A stretch of 64,000 nt of DNA from Trileptium ribeirensis (Eukaryota; Nematoda; Enoplea; Enoplida; Thoracostomopsidae). Location of the stretch: assembly GCA_030248225.1 (NCBI GenBank), contig JASANE010029159.1, positions 1 to 64,000 on the forward strand, written 5' to 3'. Positions 1 to 10,572 of the stretch are shown one piece after another. Every line of letters starts with the position of its first letter. Position 1 is the first letter of the stretch. Position numbers and translations under genes: made by a program. A model generated the notes under the pieces. That model was not told where the DNA came from, searched no databases, and saw only the letters and a program-made list of their open reading frames with translations.

Positions 1-1141
1 CATTGCTGGAGACATATACATCGACAGGCTGCTGCCTTCGCGCTACAGCACCTGCTAGTTCCGGCGGAGGGTATGCCAACATCGGGCAATTGCGAGCATA
101 ATGACCATTCTGGCCACAACGGAAACAATTTATAAGAGGCATCTGCGGGTGCGGTGCTACTGGTTGCGAATTATTTGCGTACGGCTGCGCAAGCGCGTTC
201 AATTGTTGCGGGGCTTCTGCTCGGCGGTCGATTACATCGAGTAATCGGTTTATCGTATCATTATTGGCGTTACTTACACGGCGGTGAGCCTCTAATACTG
301 ATTGAAGTTGTGTGACCACTCCTTCTCCAGGTTCCTCGAGAAGAGCATTAACTGCTTTAGTAGGACGCGGTTTACTTACTACGGCGGGGGTGTCCGGTTC
401 AGGACAATCAGATATCGCATCCTCATATCGCTTAGCAACTTCTAGCATATCGCGAAAAGTGGCACATTCATGAATTTGGTTCAACACTTGTCTACGTAAT
501 TCTACACGTAATCCTCTTTGGAAAAATTTACGGAGCAGCGAATCCCTCTGTGGAGGGTCGACATCAGGGAAGGCTCGGTCGCACAACTTTTGCAATTCTA
601 AACCATATATAGCGACTGTTTCCTCGGCACCTTGCTTCCTAGTGCAAAGGCCAGCTAGCGATTTCTCCGGGCGGCGCGAAGAAGAAAATAAGAAGCGCAA
701 ATTATAAACCAGACCGTCAAAGGTTCGTCGTTGAGCTGGGGTCAGGCCTGCATAGGCCTCTCGAGCAGGTCCCCTCAATAATGCGGGTATACAGGTTAAC
801 TTTTGTTCATCACTCCAATTGTTGGCACTAGCCAATCGATTAAACATACGAACCCAATCTTCAAAATCCTGGCCTCCAGGTTTTCCTTCAAAGGTCGGCA
901 TATCACGAAGGGGTATTATAGTTGTTGCAGATGCACGTTTAACAAGGTGGTGCAACAGGGCACCTAGAGTGTCTTTCGTGGGATCGGGGAGAGGCGGTAA
1001 ATCGCCATTATTGCCTTCTGGTAGAGGCGGGTTGTGGGTTCTCCCAAAAGCGAGGTCATTAGCGGGGTTGTTAAAAAGATTATCATCCGGTTCTACGTAT
1101 TCTCCGAGATCGGTCATTGGGTATTCTGGTCGGTTTGCCAT
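1..1141 (-). CDS. gag: Ty3/gypsy-type Gag, intact but running off the left edge
   Basis: Reading the minus strand from an ATG at 1141-1139 gives one uninterrupted frame of 380 codons to the window edge. The protein starts MANRPEYPMTDLGEY. Around residues 80-105 it has the capsid-type stretch MPTFEGKPGGQDFEDWVRMF, then a helical retrotransposon Gag region, and near residues 339-352 a CCHC zinc knuckle, CFRCGQNGHYARNC (86-127). Gag packages the element RNA in cytoplasmic particles, and the knuckle binds nucleic acid. The ATG lies just inside the element's LTR/leader and antisense to the DHTKD1 gene. An intact frame beside a recognisable LTR promoter suggests a young insertion. Protease, RT and integrase would lie left of base 1. 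Ty3/gypsy is inferred from the Gag type; without pol, another LTR family cannot be fully excluded. Confidence 0.85.
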   Translation of the reverse strand, partial: MANRPEYPMTDLGEYVEPDDNLFNNPANDLAFGRTHNPPLPEGNNGDLPPLPDPTKDTLGALLHHLVKRASATTIIPLRDMPTFEGKPGGQDFEDWVRMFNRLASANNWSDEQKLTCIPALLRGPAREAYAGLTPAQRRTFDGLVYNLRFLFSSSRRPEKSLAGLCTRKQGAEETVAIYGLELQKLCDRAFPDVDPPQRDSLLRKFFQRGLRVELRRQVLNQIHECATFRDMLEVAKRYEDAISDCPEPDTPAVVSKPRPTKAVNALLEEPGEGVVTQLQSVLEAHRRVSNANNDTINRLLDVIDRRAEAPQQLNALAQPYANNSQPVAPHPQMPLINCFRCGQNGHYARNCPMLAYPPPELAGAVARRQQPVDVYVSSN

Positions 1142-1444
1142 CAAAAGTTATCGATTTCAACTCAAAATTTCGTAGTTTTCTCCTAGTTAGGGTCGGGTTC
1201 TCGAAAATTCAGGCTTTAATTTCTGAAATTTTGACCTAATTTCGTCTCAACTCTGGCCCGTTCACTGACAATTTGCACAGATATCAATACGTTACAAATC
1301 AACACTATAAAACAACAATTTAAATATAAACAATAGTCTCAAGAGTTTACAGTGTCCCAATCCGACGGTGAGAAAGCCACGAATAAACCGAATGTTGAGT
1401 AAAACGTTAAGCGAAATAATGAGCGTCAGAGCCGGTATGCAAAA

Positions 1445-1510
1445 CGACCGAACTCTGCGCTGTCGAAGTCGGACTGAACTCTGCAGAGTCTTTGCGACTC
1501 TGCTTTTATA
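1445..1510 (-). promoter_or_regulatory. LTR core promoter: TATA box, inverted repeat, TCAGT initiator, GGTCG motif
   Basis: On the minus strand TATAAAAG (1510-1503) is followed by the perfect 8-bp inverted repeat GCAGAGTC-N5-GACTCTGC (1503-1483), TCAGT (1477-1473) and GGTCG (1449-1445). If transcription starts at the A of TCAGT, GGTCG falls at about +27 to +31, next to the usual place of a downstream promoter element. The whole arrangement is conserved in the related copy at 41,541-41,606, which argues for function. Initiator use is inferred from the motif only. Confidence 0.65.
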
Positions 1511-2741
1511 CTAAATTTCAAAAATTTGAAATTTTGAATTTGTTGATCGGTTAAAGTGCTTATTCAGCACTTTTGGCCGATTTTCTGACTTAACCTTGCC
1601 TAATTAAATCAATATTGTTATCGGCCGAATTCCGATCATATTTTCGGAAATTTCGGGCCGAATTTAATACTAACTCTTATTTAATTAAATTGATTTACGA
1701 CCACTCTGATACAAACTTTAGCAAACTAAAACCAAATTAATATAAACTAAAACTGAACTCCCATACACAATTCTCCAGAAACTTCTAGAATAGACGGCCA
1801 TCTACTAGCTTAGAGTGCATATTACAAGCTGCCAAAGATGCAAGTCTATCACCGTCGAGTGCTAAAGTCAGAAGATCCAGGGCGGCACTTTAAAATAAAA
1901 CTCTACCATTTATATAAAGTTAATATTGTACTTCTATGAAATTGTCCTGTTTGCCGATAAGAACATTTTATGGCCATCAAACGAAAACAATTACGATGAT
2001 AACGATACGTAATTCGAATACATATATACATATATAAATATCAATGATGCCTTTATGGCCAATGATACTATAGAAAAATCATGCAAATGCCAATATATAC
2101 CAAGGCGTGCCAACGGGGCACTACAACAAGCATGTATATAGTTATCTGTATATACGGTCGCGCTTCCTTGACGATTATCCCTTTCCGAAATAGCAATAAA
2201 GATACCCTTTTCGATCAAAACGATGCCAACGGTGCGGGCCGAAATACCAAAAGTGCGAGTCGGTTACATGGCGGGACTCTTTGAACCTAATTATTCCGCT
2301 TACCTATATATTTCAATATGGTGCTATTGAACCTGTTCGGATTACGTACATATGTATTTTGACTTTAATTCTATTTCACTTTTCTACGTATATACCCGAT
2401 GATTTCTGATTTATTGTACTTATGTGCTTACATAACTACATTGATTTTACAAGTTGTTCCAAGTACTGGTTCGCGTATATACTGTGGTTCATCGTTTGTG
2501 CCAATTAGGCGATCTATATATGAGGTGACAACAGGGCTCCAGGGTCAATGGGTATATATAAATGAACTCAATATATATATTCGCTTGTGATTAATTAATT
2601 GTGCTTACCTAGATATACGTATTAAAAGACAAGGGTGGGATCCGTACCCTTTTGGGCTGTTCCTGTCAAGTGTTCAGGTTGGGGAGAAACTGGTGACAGA
2701 ATTCAGAAATGTTGGCCACTATACACGTGGTCATGATTATT

Positions 2742-3140
2742 GGGGAACTCGACTAAATGTTGACCATTACTCTATGGACAGGATTTTTGGTAGTCAAAAA
2801 ATATTGTCCATTACACTATGGACAGGATTTTTGGTACTCAGAAAAATGTTGTCCATTACACTGTGGACGGGATTTTTGGTACTCGAAAAAATGTTGTCCA
2901 TTACACTGTGGACGGGATTTTTGGTACTCGAAAAAATGTTGTCCATTACACTGTGGACATAATTATTGGCGGTCGAAAAAATGTTGACCATTGCACTGTG
3001 GTCAGATTTATTTTTGTTCGAAAAAATGTTAACCATTGGGGTGTGGTCAGGATTATTATAAATGTTGACCATTATCGTGTGGTCAGGATTATGGGTTTTC
3101 GATAAAAGTTTGCCATTAGGCTGTGGTCATGATTATCCAC
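2742..3140. repeat. 45-bp minisatellite, about nine units, in the LTR
   Basis: Units of the form TTGTCCATTACACTGTGGACGG followed by GATTTTTGGTACTCGAAAAAATG start near 2760, 2804, 2849, 2894, 2939, 2984, 3029, 3065 and 3109. Spacing is 45 bp except for one 36-bp unit. As 45 is divisible by 3, several frames stay open across the array and mimic small proteins on both strands; these are not genes. The inverted relative lies at 37,935-38,350. Confidence 0.9.
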
Positions 3141-3202
3141 CTCGTAACGATCCGTAAGGATCTGTTACATATATAATATATATTACTTTGGTTTCCATTT
3201 AG

Positions 3203-3359
3203 GTCGCAAACAGTATTCTGTCGGAAGAAGCAACCTTGGGATTTGAGTACGGAATGAGTATTGAATCTCCTAAACGACTTGTTGTTTGGGAAGCGCAGTT
3301 TGGTGATTTTTTTAATGGCGCCCAGATTATAATCGACACGTTTGTAACGTCTGGAGAGA
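3203..3359 (+). CDS. DHTKD1: DHTKD1-type 2-oxoacid dehydrogenase E1, internal exon (first in window)
   Basis: The acceptor TTTCCATTTAG ends at 3202 and the donor GTAAGC starts at 3360. The exon enters in phase 0 and leaves after one base of the next codon. It encodes 52 residues including [18 protein letters not shown], then [19 protein letters not shown]. This is the thiamine-diphosphate transketolase pyrimidine-domain core of E1 subunits. [10 protein letters not shown] with [10 protein letters not shown] fits the DHTKD1 (2-oxoadipate dehydrogenase E1, mitochondrial lysine/tryptophan catabolism) branch better than OGDH, which has a different segment here. Earlier exons must lie left of the window: the 3.2 kb upstream holds only the antisense LTR element. 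Homology is certain; the DHTKD1 versus OGDH assignment is likely. Confidence 0.9.
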
Positions 3360-4070
3360 GTAAGCTTTCTTGGCTTATTTTAAAGACTATATTTACGATA
3401 GGTTTGCAAACGTTTATGTATCTATTCTGCCTTGTCAAGCCAAGATAAACGGATGAAAATTTTTCAAATTTTGAACATAGGCTCATTTTGATATGCGAAA
3501 AATTCTGCATCGACTGGTATTGTCTTTTTGACGGACTCTATTGAAGTTAACGAGATATAGGCGGTTTTATGCTGATTCGGATATATCAGAAAAAAAAGTT
3601 CAAGGTAAAGTGACGGAAACGTTTTCGCAACTTAAAACGACGCATGAATTATGAACAAATACAAAACGTTCTTTCAAAACAGAATGACGTAAGGTAGTTT
3701 TACAAGCCAAAATGACGGAGCTATTTTTGAAGCCAGAACGGTGGACGTATTTTAAACGTCAGATCGACGGCCATATTTTTATTAAGTCAAAATGACGGAA
3801 AGACTATTCGGAAGCCAAATTGACGGAAAGAATATTTGGAAGCCAAATTGACGGATGGCAATTTTTAAAGCTAAAATTGCGTAGCTGGGCAATATCCGTA
3901 AATTTATATGTTATGACTCATCCGTCAATTTTCCATATTTGTATTATGCCAACTGTTGATTATAGTTTTTTTACTTTAATCTCGACACTTGGTAAAAACC
4001 ATATTTACTTCTTTCTTAAAAATTATACGAACAAAAATCATAAAATAAATAATATATAAAGCAGAGAGTA

Positions 4071-4158
4071 ACCGGAATTCCGGTTCCGGCGAAAATCGTG
4101 TTCCGGTTGCGGTTCCGGCAAAGGGAAAAAACCATACCGGAACCGGAATTCCGGTTTA
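4071..4158. repeat. CCGGAATTCCGGTT inverted repeat cluster
   Basis: ACCGGAATTCCGGTTCCGGC at the left and its near inverse GGAACCGGAATTCCGGTTTA at the right flank a centre with further GTTCCGG units. Each side contains the palindrome CCGGAATTCCGG. It may be the end of a small foldback element. No gene is nearby other than the surrounding intron. Confidence 0.6.
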
Positions 4159-4880
4159 AAAATTTTGTTTGAAATTTTCCACGTTTTTCCTTCATCCTGT
4201 AATCCAAACATATGTAATATATATTATACAATAATCAAGCTCCAATACAACCAAGCAAAAGAAAAGATTAACTAACCGATTAGCCGTGTGAAACATAAGT
4301 AGGGCACATAATTTGGGCAGGAATTTTTTATAATAACCTGCAGGAGTTTGTTAAATCAAAGCCAGGTCGATGCCTGTAGCAGCTATTTTACACATCCAGA
4401 AGTCTGTGGCATACGTTTGAATTAAACCGGTCCAACTCGGTAACAGAGTATGGCTTACGCAGAAGTACTTAAGGTATGCTTGGCTAACATACTAACTGAC
4501 GGGCACTGTTTGTCCAACGCTAGCTTAAACAGTTTCTCTGACCATTGATCAGAAAATCACCTTCTATCTATTATTTTCTCTTAGAATCATATAAACCCAT
4601 AATTTTAAGTTTTCTACAGAACAACATGCTACAAACGTAATGTGTAGTAAAGGGAGGCGACTGGAGACAGAGTGAAAGTGTTTATTCTACGTTCCAAGCT
4701 TTGTAAGCACATTCGATGTGACGCAGTATACGCAATGGTGTATAGTGGAAGACATTTTTTGCTCTGAATGTCCAAAACCGACATATTTGATCGATAAATA
4801 AACATTATTAGCTTCCTCAGTCTCGTAAATTTCGTGTCTGTAAACTGACCGGATGCCATGTTAATAAATTTTAAAGTCCA

Positions 4881-5625
4881 TCCGTCATTTTGCCTCAGTT
4901 AACTGCTAAACACAATGTTACACATTTGCAAAGAAAAGTATGACTAGCTAGTATTATTTTGAAAAGATCTGTGTCAACATAAAAATACTAAGCGATTTCA
5001 AATACAATCCGTCATTTTGCCTCAGTTAACTTGCTAAGCACAATGTTACACATTTGCAAAGAAAAGTATGACTAGTTAGTATTATTTTGAAAAGATCTGT
5101 GTCAACATAAAAATACTAAGCGATTTTAAATACAATCCGTCATTTTGCCTCAGTTAACTGCTAAGCACAATGTTACACATTTGCAAAGAAAAGTATGACT
5201 AGTTAGTATTATTTTGAAAAGATCTGTGTCAACATAAAAATACTAAGCGATTTTAGATACAATCCGTCATTTTGCCTCAGTTAACTGCCCGCACAGAAAG
5301 AGACGGAGAAAGACGGCCAACAAAAAAACAAGCGATTAAAACTATCCGTCATTTTGCCTCAGTTCTAAGCACAATGTTACACATTTGCAAAGAAAAGTAT
5401 GACTAGTTAGTATTATTTTGAAAAGATCTGTGTCAACATAAAAATACTAAGCGATTTCAAATACAATCCGTCATTTTGCCTCAGTTAATTGCTAAGCACA
5501 ATGTTACACATTTGCAAAGAAAAGTATGTCTAGTTAGTATTATTTTGAAAAGATCTGTGTCAACATAAAAATACTAAGCGATTTTAAACACAATCCGTCA
5601 TTTTGCCTCAGTTAACTGCTAAGCG
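4881..5625. repeat. 127-bp tandem array, about six units
   Basis: Units begin TCCGTCATTTTGCCTCAG at 4881, 5008, 5136, 5263, 5345, 5467 and 5594. Spacing is 127-128 bp except for an aberrant 82-bp unit after 5263, in which most of the unit is replaced by an AGAGACGGAGAAAGACGGCC-containing segment, and a 122-bp unit lacking AACTG. Units differ by only a few bases, so the array is young or homogenised. Confidence 0.92.
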
Positions 5626-6767
5626 TATGTTTGACATGCTGTATGTAACAGTTGCGCTGCTCATAAACATCACAAACAGCGTGCAATCTTGGCTCGTGAC
5701 GGTGAGTACTTAACAGAAAATAATTCTTTAACAATATTATTTAATATTAGATTTATAAAAGATAGAACGTGACACTGAGATATAAATATTTACGGCATCC
5801 AGAGAAGATTTCATGGCACTAGGTATTAGAAAACATTGACCAATTGTCACTCACTGCAGAATGGCAATTGTGTTGGAGGTCTACTTGAAAAATTAAGCAA
5901 CAAATAAACAGGTCCTTTCCATTTGATTTAAAGTTTTGAGAAAAATATGCCCATTTCGAACGTATAATTTCATTTATTTCGTTGTTTCTCCTTCATTTGC
6001 CAGACTCCATATGTATCGGATCAAAGTGATTTACACAGTTACTAGAACTGGAAGATATATAATCTTTATGCAAAATTATTAGTGTTACGTTTTTTGTTCT
6101 TTGATAAATATTTCTGAAATAAATTTTCTCTTACGTTGTTTATTGCACAAAATCAGATACTTCCACATTGAGAGAAAAACAGTAGCAAAAACAGCATTTT
6201 ACATTTTAAGTATTTCCGTCAAAGTCTGCAACGAACCCAGCATAAAATTGATCAGTGAAAACGAACAAATATTCTTTTATGAACAAGTATTAACGAAGTC
6301 CTTCAAAATATTAAGCAGAAATTAATCTGCATACATCCGTTAAAAAGCTCCAAGATAAAAAACAAAAATAAAACTAGACAATGGCAAATTGACGGTTATG
6401 TAGGAAAATTTTACACCCATCCGTCATATTGAAATACTTAGTACGAAGCCGTCAAAATCACGACGAACTTAAAAAATCTAAAGGATTAAAAAGCCAAATC
6501 GACGGTTGTAATATAAAGCCATGCACGCATCCGTCAGAAGAGAAAAATGCCATTTTCTCAAAATAATTTTTTACGATTTTGTCTGGAGCGTCATTTTGGC
6601 TTTGCACGGCAGTATTGTTTTAGTTTCTTGTTACTGCCTGTGTTTATTTTGTGCAAAATAGTTGGCATTTGCGTAATTTTGATAAAATTGCGTGGCTAAA
6701 TGTACAAATGCACAAGCCCGGTTTGGTAAATTTTAGTAGAAATCGGGGGAAGTCGAAAAACTATATC

Positions 6768-7091
6768 TACAGCTACAGTAAGAATTAAGTGCTTATAAAA
6801 TTGAACGCAGACGCAATCGATCGATCTTCGTTTAAACGATCGAAATTCGCTAAATTAAACGCAAACTGACATTTTTATTAAAATATTATTTATTTCAACA
6901 CAATCGAAATTCATTAAATTAAACGCGAACATACACGGTCTTTTTAATTTTTATTTTTATTTTAACGCAATCGAAATTCGTTAAATTAATCGAATTTCGT
7001 TTAAACGATCGGTTTTCGTTCAAACGCAAACGATCGAAATCGAACGAAGCTTCGATCGATTTTTCAACACTTAATTCTGATTGTAACTGTA
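6768..7091. mobile_element. TIR element (MITE-like), 24-bp terminal inverted repeats
   Basis: The left end TACAGCTACAGTAAGAATTAAGTG and the reverse complement of the right end differ at four positions over 24 bp. The inside is AT-rich with repeated CGATCGAAATTCG, GTTTAAACGATCG and TAAATTAAACGC blocks in both orientations, so much of the element can fold. No transposase frame is present. Confidence 0.7.
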
Positions 7092-7389
7092 AGTCAACCA
7101 TTAATTCTAATTAAAGGTGAATCCGAATTTTGGGCCAAATTTTTGTGTCAAGTATCTTTATTTGTATAAAACAAGTGTGTCTTTATGGGAAAGTTGTTTT
7201 GATTGTAATTTTGGTGGCCGTGTAGTGCATTATTGGAAGCTGTAAGGGCCAAAAATTGAAAATTGCATGATTGTAATTGTTGCTTACTAAAAGCACATTT
7301 CGAAAAAATGCACAGTGGAATTAAAAATGCATAAAATTAACAGAGCTGAAATTTTAAGAAAACCTGATTACTGCGGAGAAACAAACATT

Positions 7390-8520
7390 AATATTGCGCT
7401 AACGTTAACGTGTTAATCAGATTCGCTCGCTTCGTTTTCACCGAGGGTGCTAAGGTGAAGATCGGGAAAATTTTTTGTATGTGTCTGTTACGCATAACTA
7501 ATTTTCAGATGTATGGATTTCGATAAATTTTTATTCGGTAGTAAAAGCGACGGACTGTGCCCTTTAGTTGAACGCCAACAGCTACGACTCAATAGTCGGG
7601 GTGAAAATGGCAAAAACCAGGTTTTTAATGGTTCTGTGTGAAATCTGACCGTACGGGTACAAGTTTAGCAGCCTATATCTCGCGACATAGACCTACCGTC
7701 GAAAAACCGATACCACCACCAAAATCGGCTCATCGAGATCTCCAACAATCACCGATTTGTGCGAGCACTCCCTGGGCCGCTGTGAGCCTGAATATCGTTC
7801 GTCAACCATATGCCAGAAATATTGATTTTTCTATTTTCGACATGTTATTGTGTGTTTTTCCTTACAACAAGCGTCTATTAGGTTATCAAACACGTCCGAA
7901 TAGGCTAATTTTGCTATATAAAGCCAAGCTTGACTATTATACTTTCTCATGAGTTTAAATTGTTTTACGGTCAACGAATCCGATGTACAAAATGTAGTGA
8001 GTTCTCATTTGTTTGGTTTTATATTTTACAACGTGCAGGCCATCGAGAATGATAGGTTATTCGGTAACTGAATACGACGGTTTGGTTGTCTAGAGTCAAG
8101 TACGACTACATGATGCCTTTTCATGTGTTTTCATGGGTTTAGGGTCAATGAGCCGGACTGCGAGAATACAGTCTGTTGTCAGTATCTTAGTTGTGTATTG
8201 CGTACAAGGTAAGAAGAATGTTCTATGAAAAGGTTTTGTGGTCGCTGGATACGATGGTTTAGTTATCTAGAGTCTGGCACGAATACTTCGGGTGATTTCA
8301 GATATTTTCATTGGGTTTAGTTTCAGTGAACCCGATTGCCAGAATATAGTCTGTCTTCAGTACCTTGGTTATGTATTGCGTACAGGGTGTGAAAAATGTT
8401 CTATGTATAGATTTTTGGTACGCTGGGTGTCGTGGTTTAGTTATCTAGAGACTACCATGAATACTTCGTGCGTTTTCAGTTGTTTTCGATGGATTTAGAG
8501 TCGACAAGGTTTTAGGGTTT
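7390..8520 (+). repeat. Dispersed repeat with 178-bp tandem 3' part (forward copy)
   Basis: This segment is colinear, at roughly 60-65% identity by eye, with the reverse complement of 16,440-17,690. Shared landmarks in order are CTTTAGTTGAACGC, AAAATGGCAAAAAC-GTTTTTAA, a CGAAAAACxGATACCAC stretch and TTGACTATTATAC or its equivalent. The 3' part is a tandem array whose TCTAGAG landmark falls at 8089, 8266 and 8444, giving 177-178 bp units. A partial third copy is at 33,410-33,740. Confidence 0.75.
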
Positions 8521-8854
8521 TAATGTGTTTAGGGCTGTAGAGGTTTTACTGCAGTATATACATCAGACACAAAGCCAATTACAAGCAATTACGCAAAATC
8601 TCTACTTGCTGAAACCATGTTCGCTCCGTTTCCCGTCAGTTGCACGGGATTGGTGTCAAAGTAGAATCTCAATGATGTAGGTTAAATAAGCTGTTGTGGC
8701 AAGTAGCAGCAAGGCTTTGTGCAAAATATAATACAGTCGTAATTTAGTTTTCAATTTTATTTAAGTATTATAAATTCAAGTTAGGATAACTTAAATACAA
8801 TTAAGTTTCAATAATAAATTGAGTTTATTATTATTTCGCATGAGTATTAGTTTC

Positions 8855-9160
8855 TTGAGCGAAGCGTTTTTATTTTCTGTCTGGGAGCAAAAAAGTCGAT
8901 GTCCGTTCGTCTGTCCGTCCGTCCTTCGTCCGTTAGTCTTTCATGGATCTCAAGAACCACTGAACCTATTTCAAAAAAACTTTTTTTGTTTGAAAGCTTA
9001 TCATGTGAGGCATTGCACCTGATATCTTAGAAGTTTGGCAATTTGCCAATTTTATCATTAATCAAGCTAATTAACACCCTAATTAAGCTCATAACAGCTT
9101 AATTATTGGTCGTAGAGTCGTTTTAACGGCATATACCCTGGGGTTTTCAGGTATGACGAG
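8855..9160 (+). repeat. GAAGCGTTTTTATT dispersed repeat, copy 1 (diverged)
   Basis: This copy carries GAGCGAAGCGTTTTTATTTT, a TCCGTCCGTCC run, TCAAGAACCACTGAACC and AAAGCxTATCATGT, followed by alternating AATTAGCTAATTA-type sequence. Closer relatives are at 36,260-36,720 and 55,273-55,790, with an inverted one at 57,190-57,665. No coding content was recognised. Confidence 0.75.
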
Positions 9161-9530
9161 TAGCAACTCTTACATTTTTAATTATGCGTTTCCAAGCCTA
9201 CATGTTCAGAATTCTTCGGTATGGGATGTTTAGCATGTGCAATATTATGCTTTAACCTACAAATTTCAGTATTTATTACATATTTGCTCTGTGGAACATT
9301 ACTAATTACAACATTCCTGATATTTTGGATTGGATTTAAAGTGACGGTATGCTGTGCTTCGATTGCATTCATCACCATGCTGTATAAGCCACGTGACTTC
9401 CTTTGTCTTGCTTTTCGTTCGAACGGAATAAAACTATTCTTTCATTTATTCATTGTTGTCTAGGTAATAATATATTCCCAAGACATTGAGTACGTTCATG
9501 TTACTAATGCCGTCGCTCCGCCCAAAGATG

Positions 9531-9741
9531 TACAGTACTCGCCAAAAATGACCGTCGCATTTCGAGCGAGCGAGTTCGAGCGAGTCGCGAGCGAGTCTCG
9601 AGCGAGTCGCGAGCGAGTGGCTCGCTCGAGATTTCGCAACTATTTAAATTAATAGAAAATTCTATTTTTAGAACAAATTTATTTCGAGCGAGTCGCGAGC
9701 GAGTCGCGAGCGAGCGACAGTCATTTTTGGCGGGTACTGTA
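9531..9741. mobile_element. TIR element with GAGCGAGTCGC tandem interior, TA-flanked
   Basis: The ends read TACAGTACTCGCCAAAAATG and, on the other strand, TACAGTACCCGCCAAAAATG. Removing the TA from each end leaves CAGTAC[TC]CGCC termini and a TA duplication, the signature of Tc1/mariner-type insertion. Both halves carry GAGCGAGTCGC repeats around an AT-rich centre. No transposase is encoded, so this is a non-autonomous MITE. A related copy lies at 11,864-12,018 and a looser one at 14,654-14,890. Confidence 0.8.
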
Positions 9742-10188
9742 GTTCCACTACGACTGGTAAACACCAGTTCATGTTGTGTATGTTTAGTCAAAACGAAATT
9801 GATAATTCAGCATTGTGACAGGGTTTGATAACATGCGTTTGAGATTATCTGGCATCATTACGTCCGTGGTTAGATTTGGCAAGCAACATATTGAATGACG
9901 TACAACATGATCGATAGTATATTGATGATTTCTAATAGTCTTTTATTTAAAGTTATAATAATTGTACACTACTACAATACACTTCTTCGTTTAGTGCTAC
10001 TTGTATTCAATAGAAGTAACCATGTTCGGAAGCGACGTGCTATAACACTATAATAATTCAATGTTGGTTCGCTCAAAGGGCTGCCGTGATTTCTGACGCA
10101 TGCCAAACTTCAATGTCGATGGTTTATGTAGTTTAGAATGTTTTTACGCATACCAAAATAAATTGATGCAAATGTATTACACGAATTG

Positions 10189-10572
10189 CTGGCCTGTCCG
10201 CAGTGGGGGGGTGCGGGGGACCCCCCCTCCCCACTTTCCAAATCCCCCATGTTCGTGAGATTTCCCCCATGTCCGCCCCCCCACTCGGCCGAAACCCCCC
10301 ATGTTCAACTAATTCCAAAAATTTTTTATGTCTGAAAATTTATGTTCTTTGTTTGCAAATTGTTTTTAAACATTAATTACCACTATAATTTATAATGCTA
10401 AAATAGTGTTTTTAGCTTGAAAGTACGTTCACAGTAGTAAAAATGCATGAAAATATGGAAATATTTTGTATTTTTAAGCAAAATTTATCCCCCCCACTTT
10501 GAAATTTCCCCCGAGAATGAACATGGGGCCCACCGAAGTTCCCCCCACCCACAGGGCTGTGGACTGGCCAGA
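10189..10572. repeat. GC-rich C-tract element (family B), most complete copy
   Basis: The ends CTGGCCTGTCCGCAG and, inverted, CTGGCCAGTCCACAG form short TIRs. Inside each end lie C-runs with phrases such as CCATGTCCGCCCCCC and CACTCGGCCGAAACCCC, then an AT-rich middle (AACATTAATTACCACTAT). Other copies are near 11,640-12,150, 15,415-15,555 (inverted), 32,840-33,140 and 46,755-46,900. It is non-coding. Confidence 0.7.

Larger units (their letters stand above)
1200..3169 (-). mobile_element. 5' LTR (and leader) of the gypsy-type element, with a minisatellite in U3
   Basis: Read on the minus strand, the element begins TGTAACAGATCCTTACGG at 3169, a TG-starting LTR edge. It passes through the 45-bp minisatellite (3140-2742), an AT-rich stretch with scattered TATATA, and a core promoter (1510-1445), and reaches the Gag ATG at 1141. 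The same start and promoter recur inverted at 37,908-41,630. The 3' LTR edge and primer-binding site could not be fixed by eye, so the 1200 boundary is approximate. The 5' edge lies only 33 bp upstream of the DHTKD1 exon at 3203, in antisense orientation. Confidence 0.6.
3590..6600. repeat. 3-kb block punctuated by TGACGGA / TCCGTCA motifs
   Basis: About 16 exact TGACGGA or TCCGTCA heptamers occur here. Those at 3611-3850 mostly read TGACGGA, often after AAGCCAAA; the array at 4881-5625 reads TCCGTCA; those at 6390-6540 are mixed. The block looks like one decayed element with an expanded interior, but no terminal inverted repeat or coding remnant could be assigned. Confidence 0.5.

Noticed and set aside
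819..1175. 118-residue + strand frame
   Set aside because: It is the antisense shadow of the intact Gag frame on the minus strand.
2693..3105. Overlapping small proteins on both strands with repeated motifs (for example ILSITLWTGFLVL)
   Set aside because: They are translations of the 45-bp minisatellite, whose period keeps several frames open. They have no splice context or domain.
4881..5625. CRISPR-like array
   Set aside because: Units of 127 bp are homogeneous throughout with no separate spacers, and the DNA is clearly metazoan.
9221..9463. 80-residue hydrophobic frame that could be a membrane protein
   Set aside because: T-rich intronic DNA readily gives hydrophobic frames. There is no start context, family match or splice support.
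10133..10318. Small minus-strand protein rich in Gly and Pro
   Set aside because: It is produced by C-runs of the family-B repeat.
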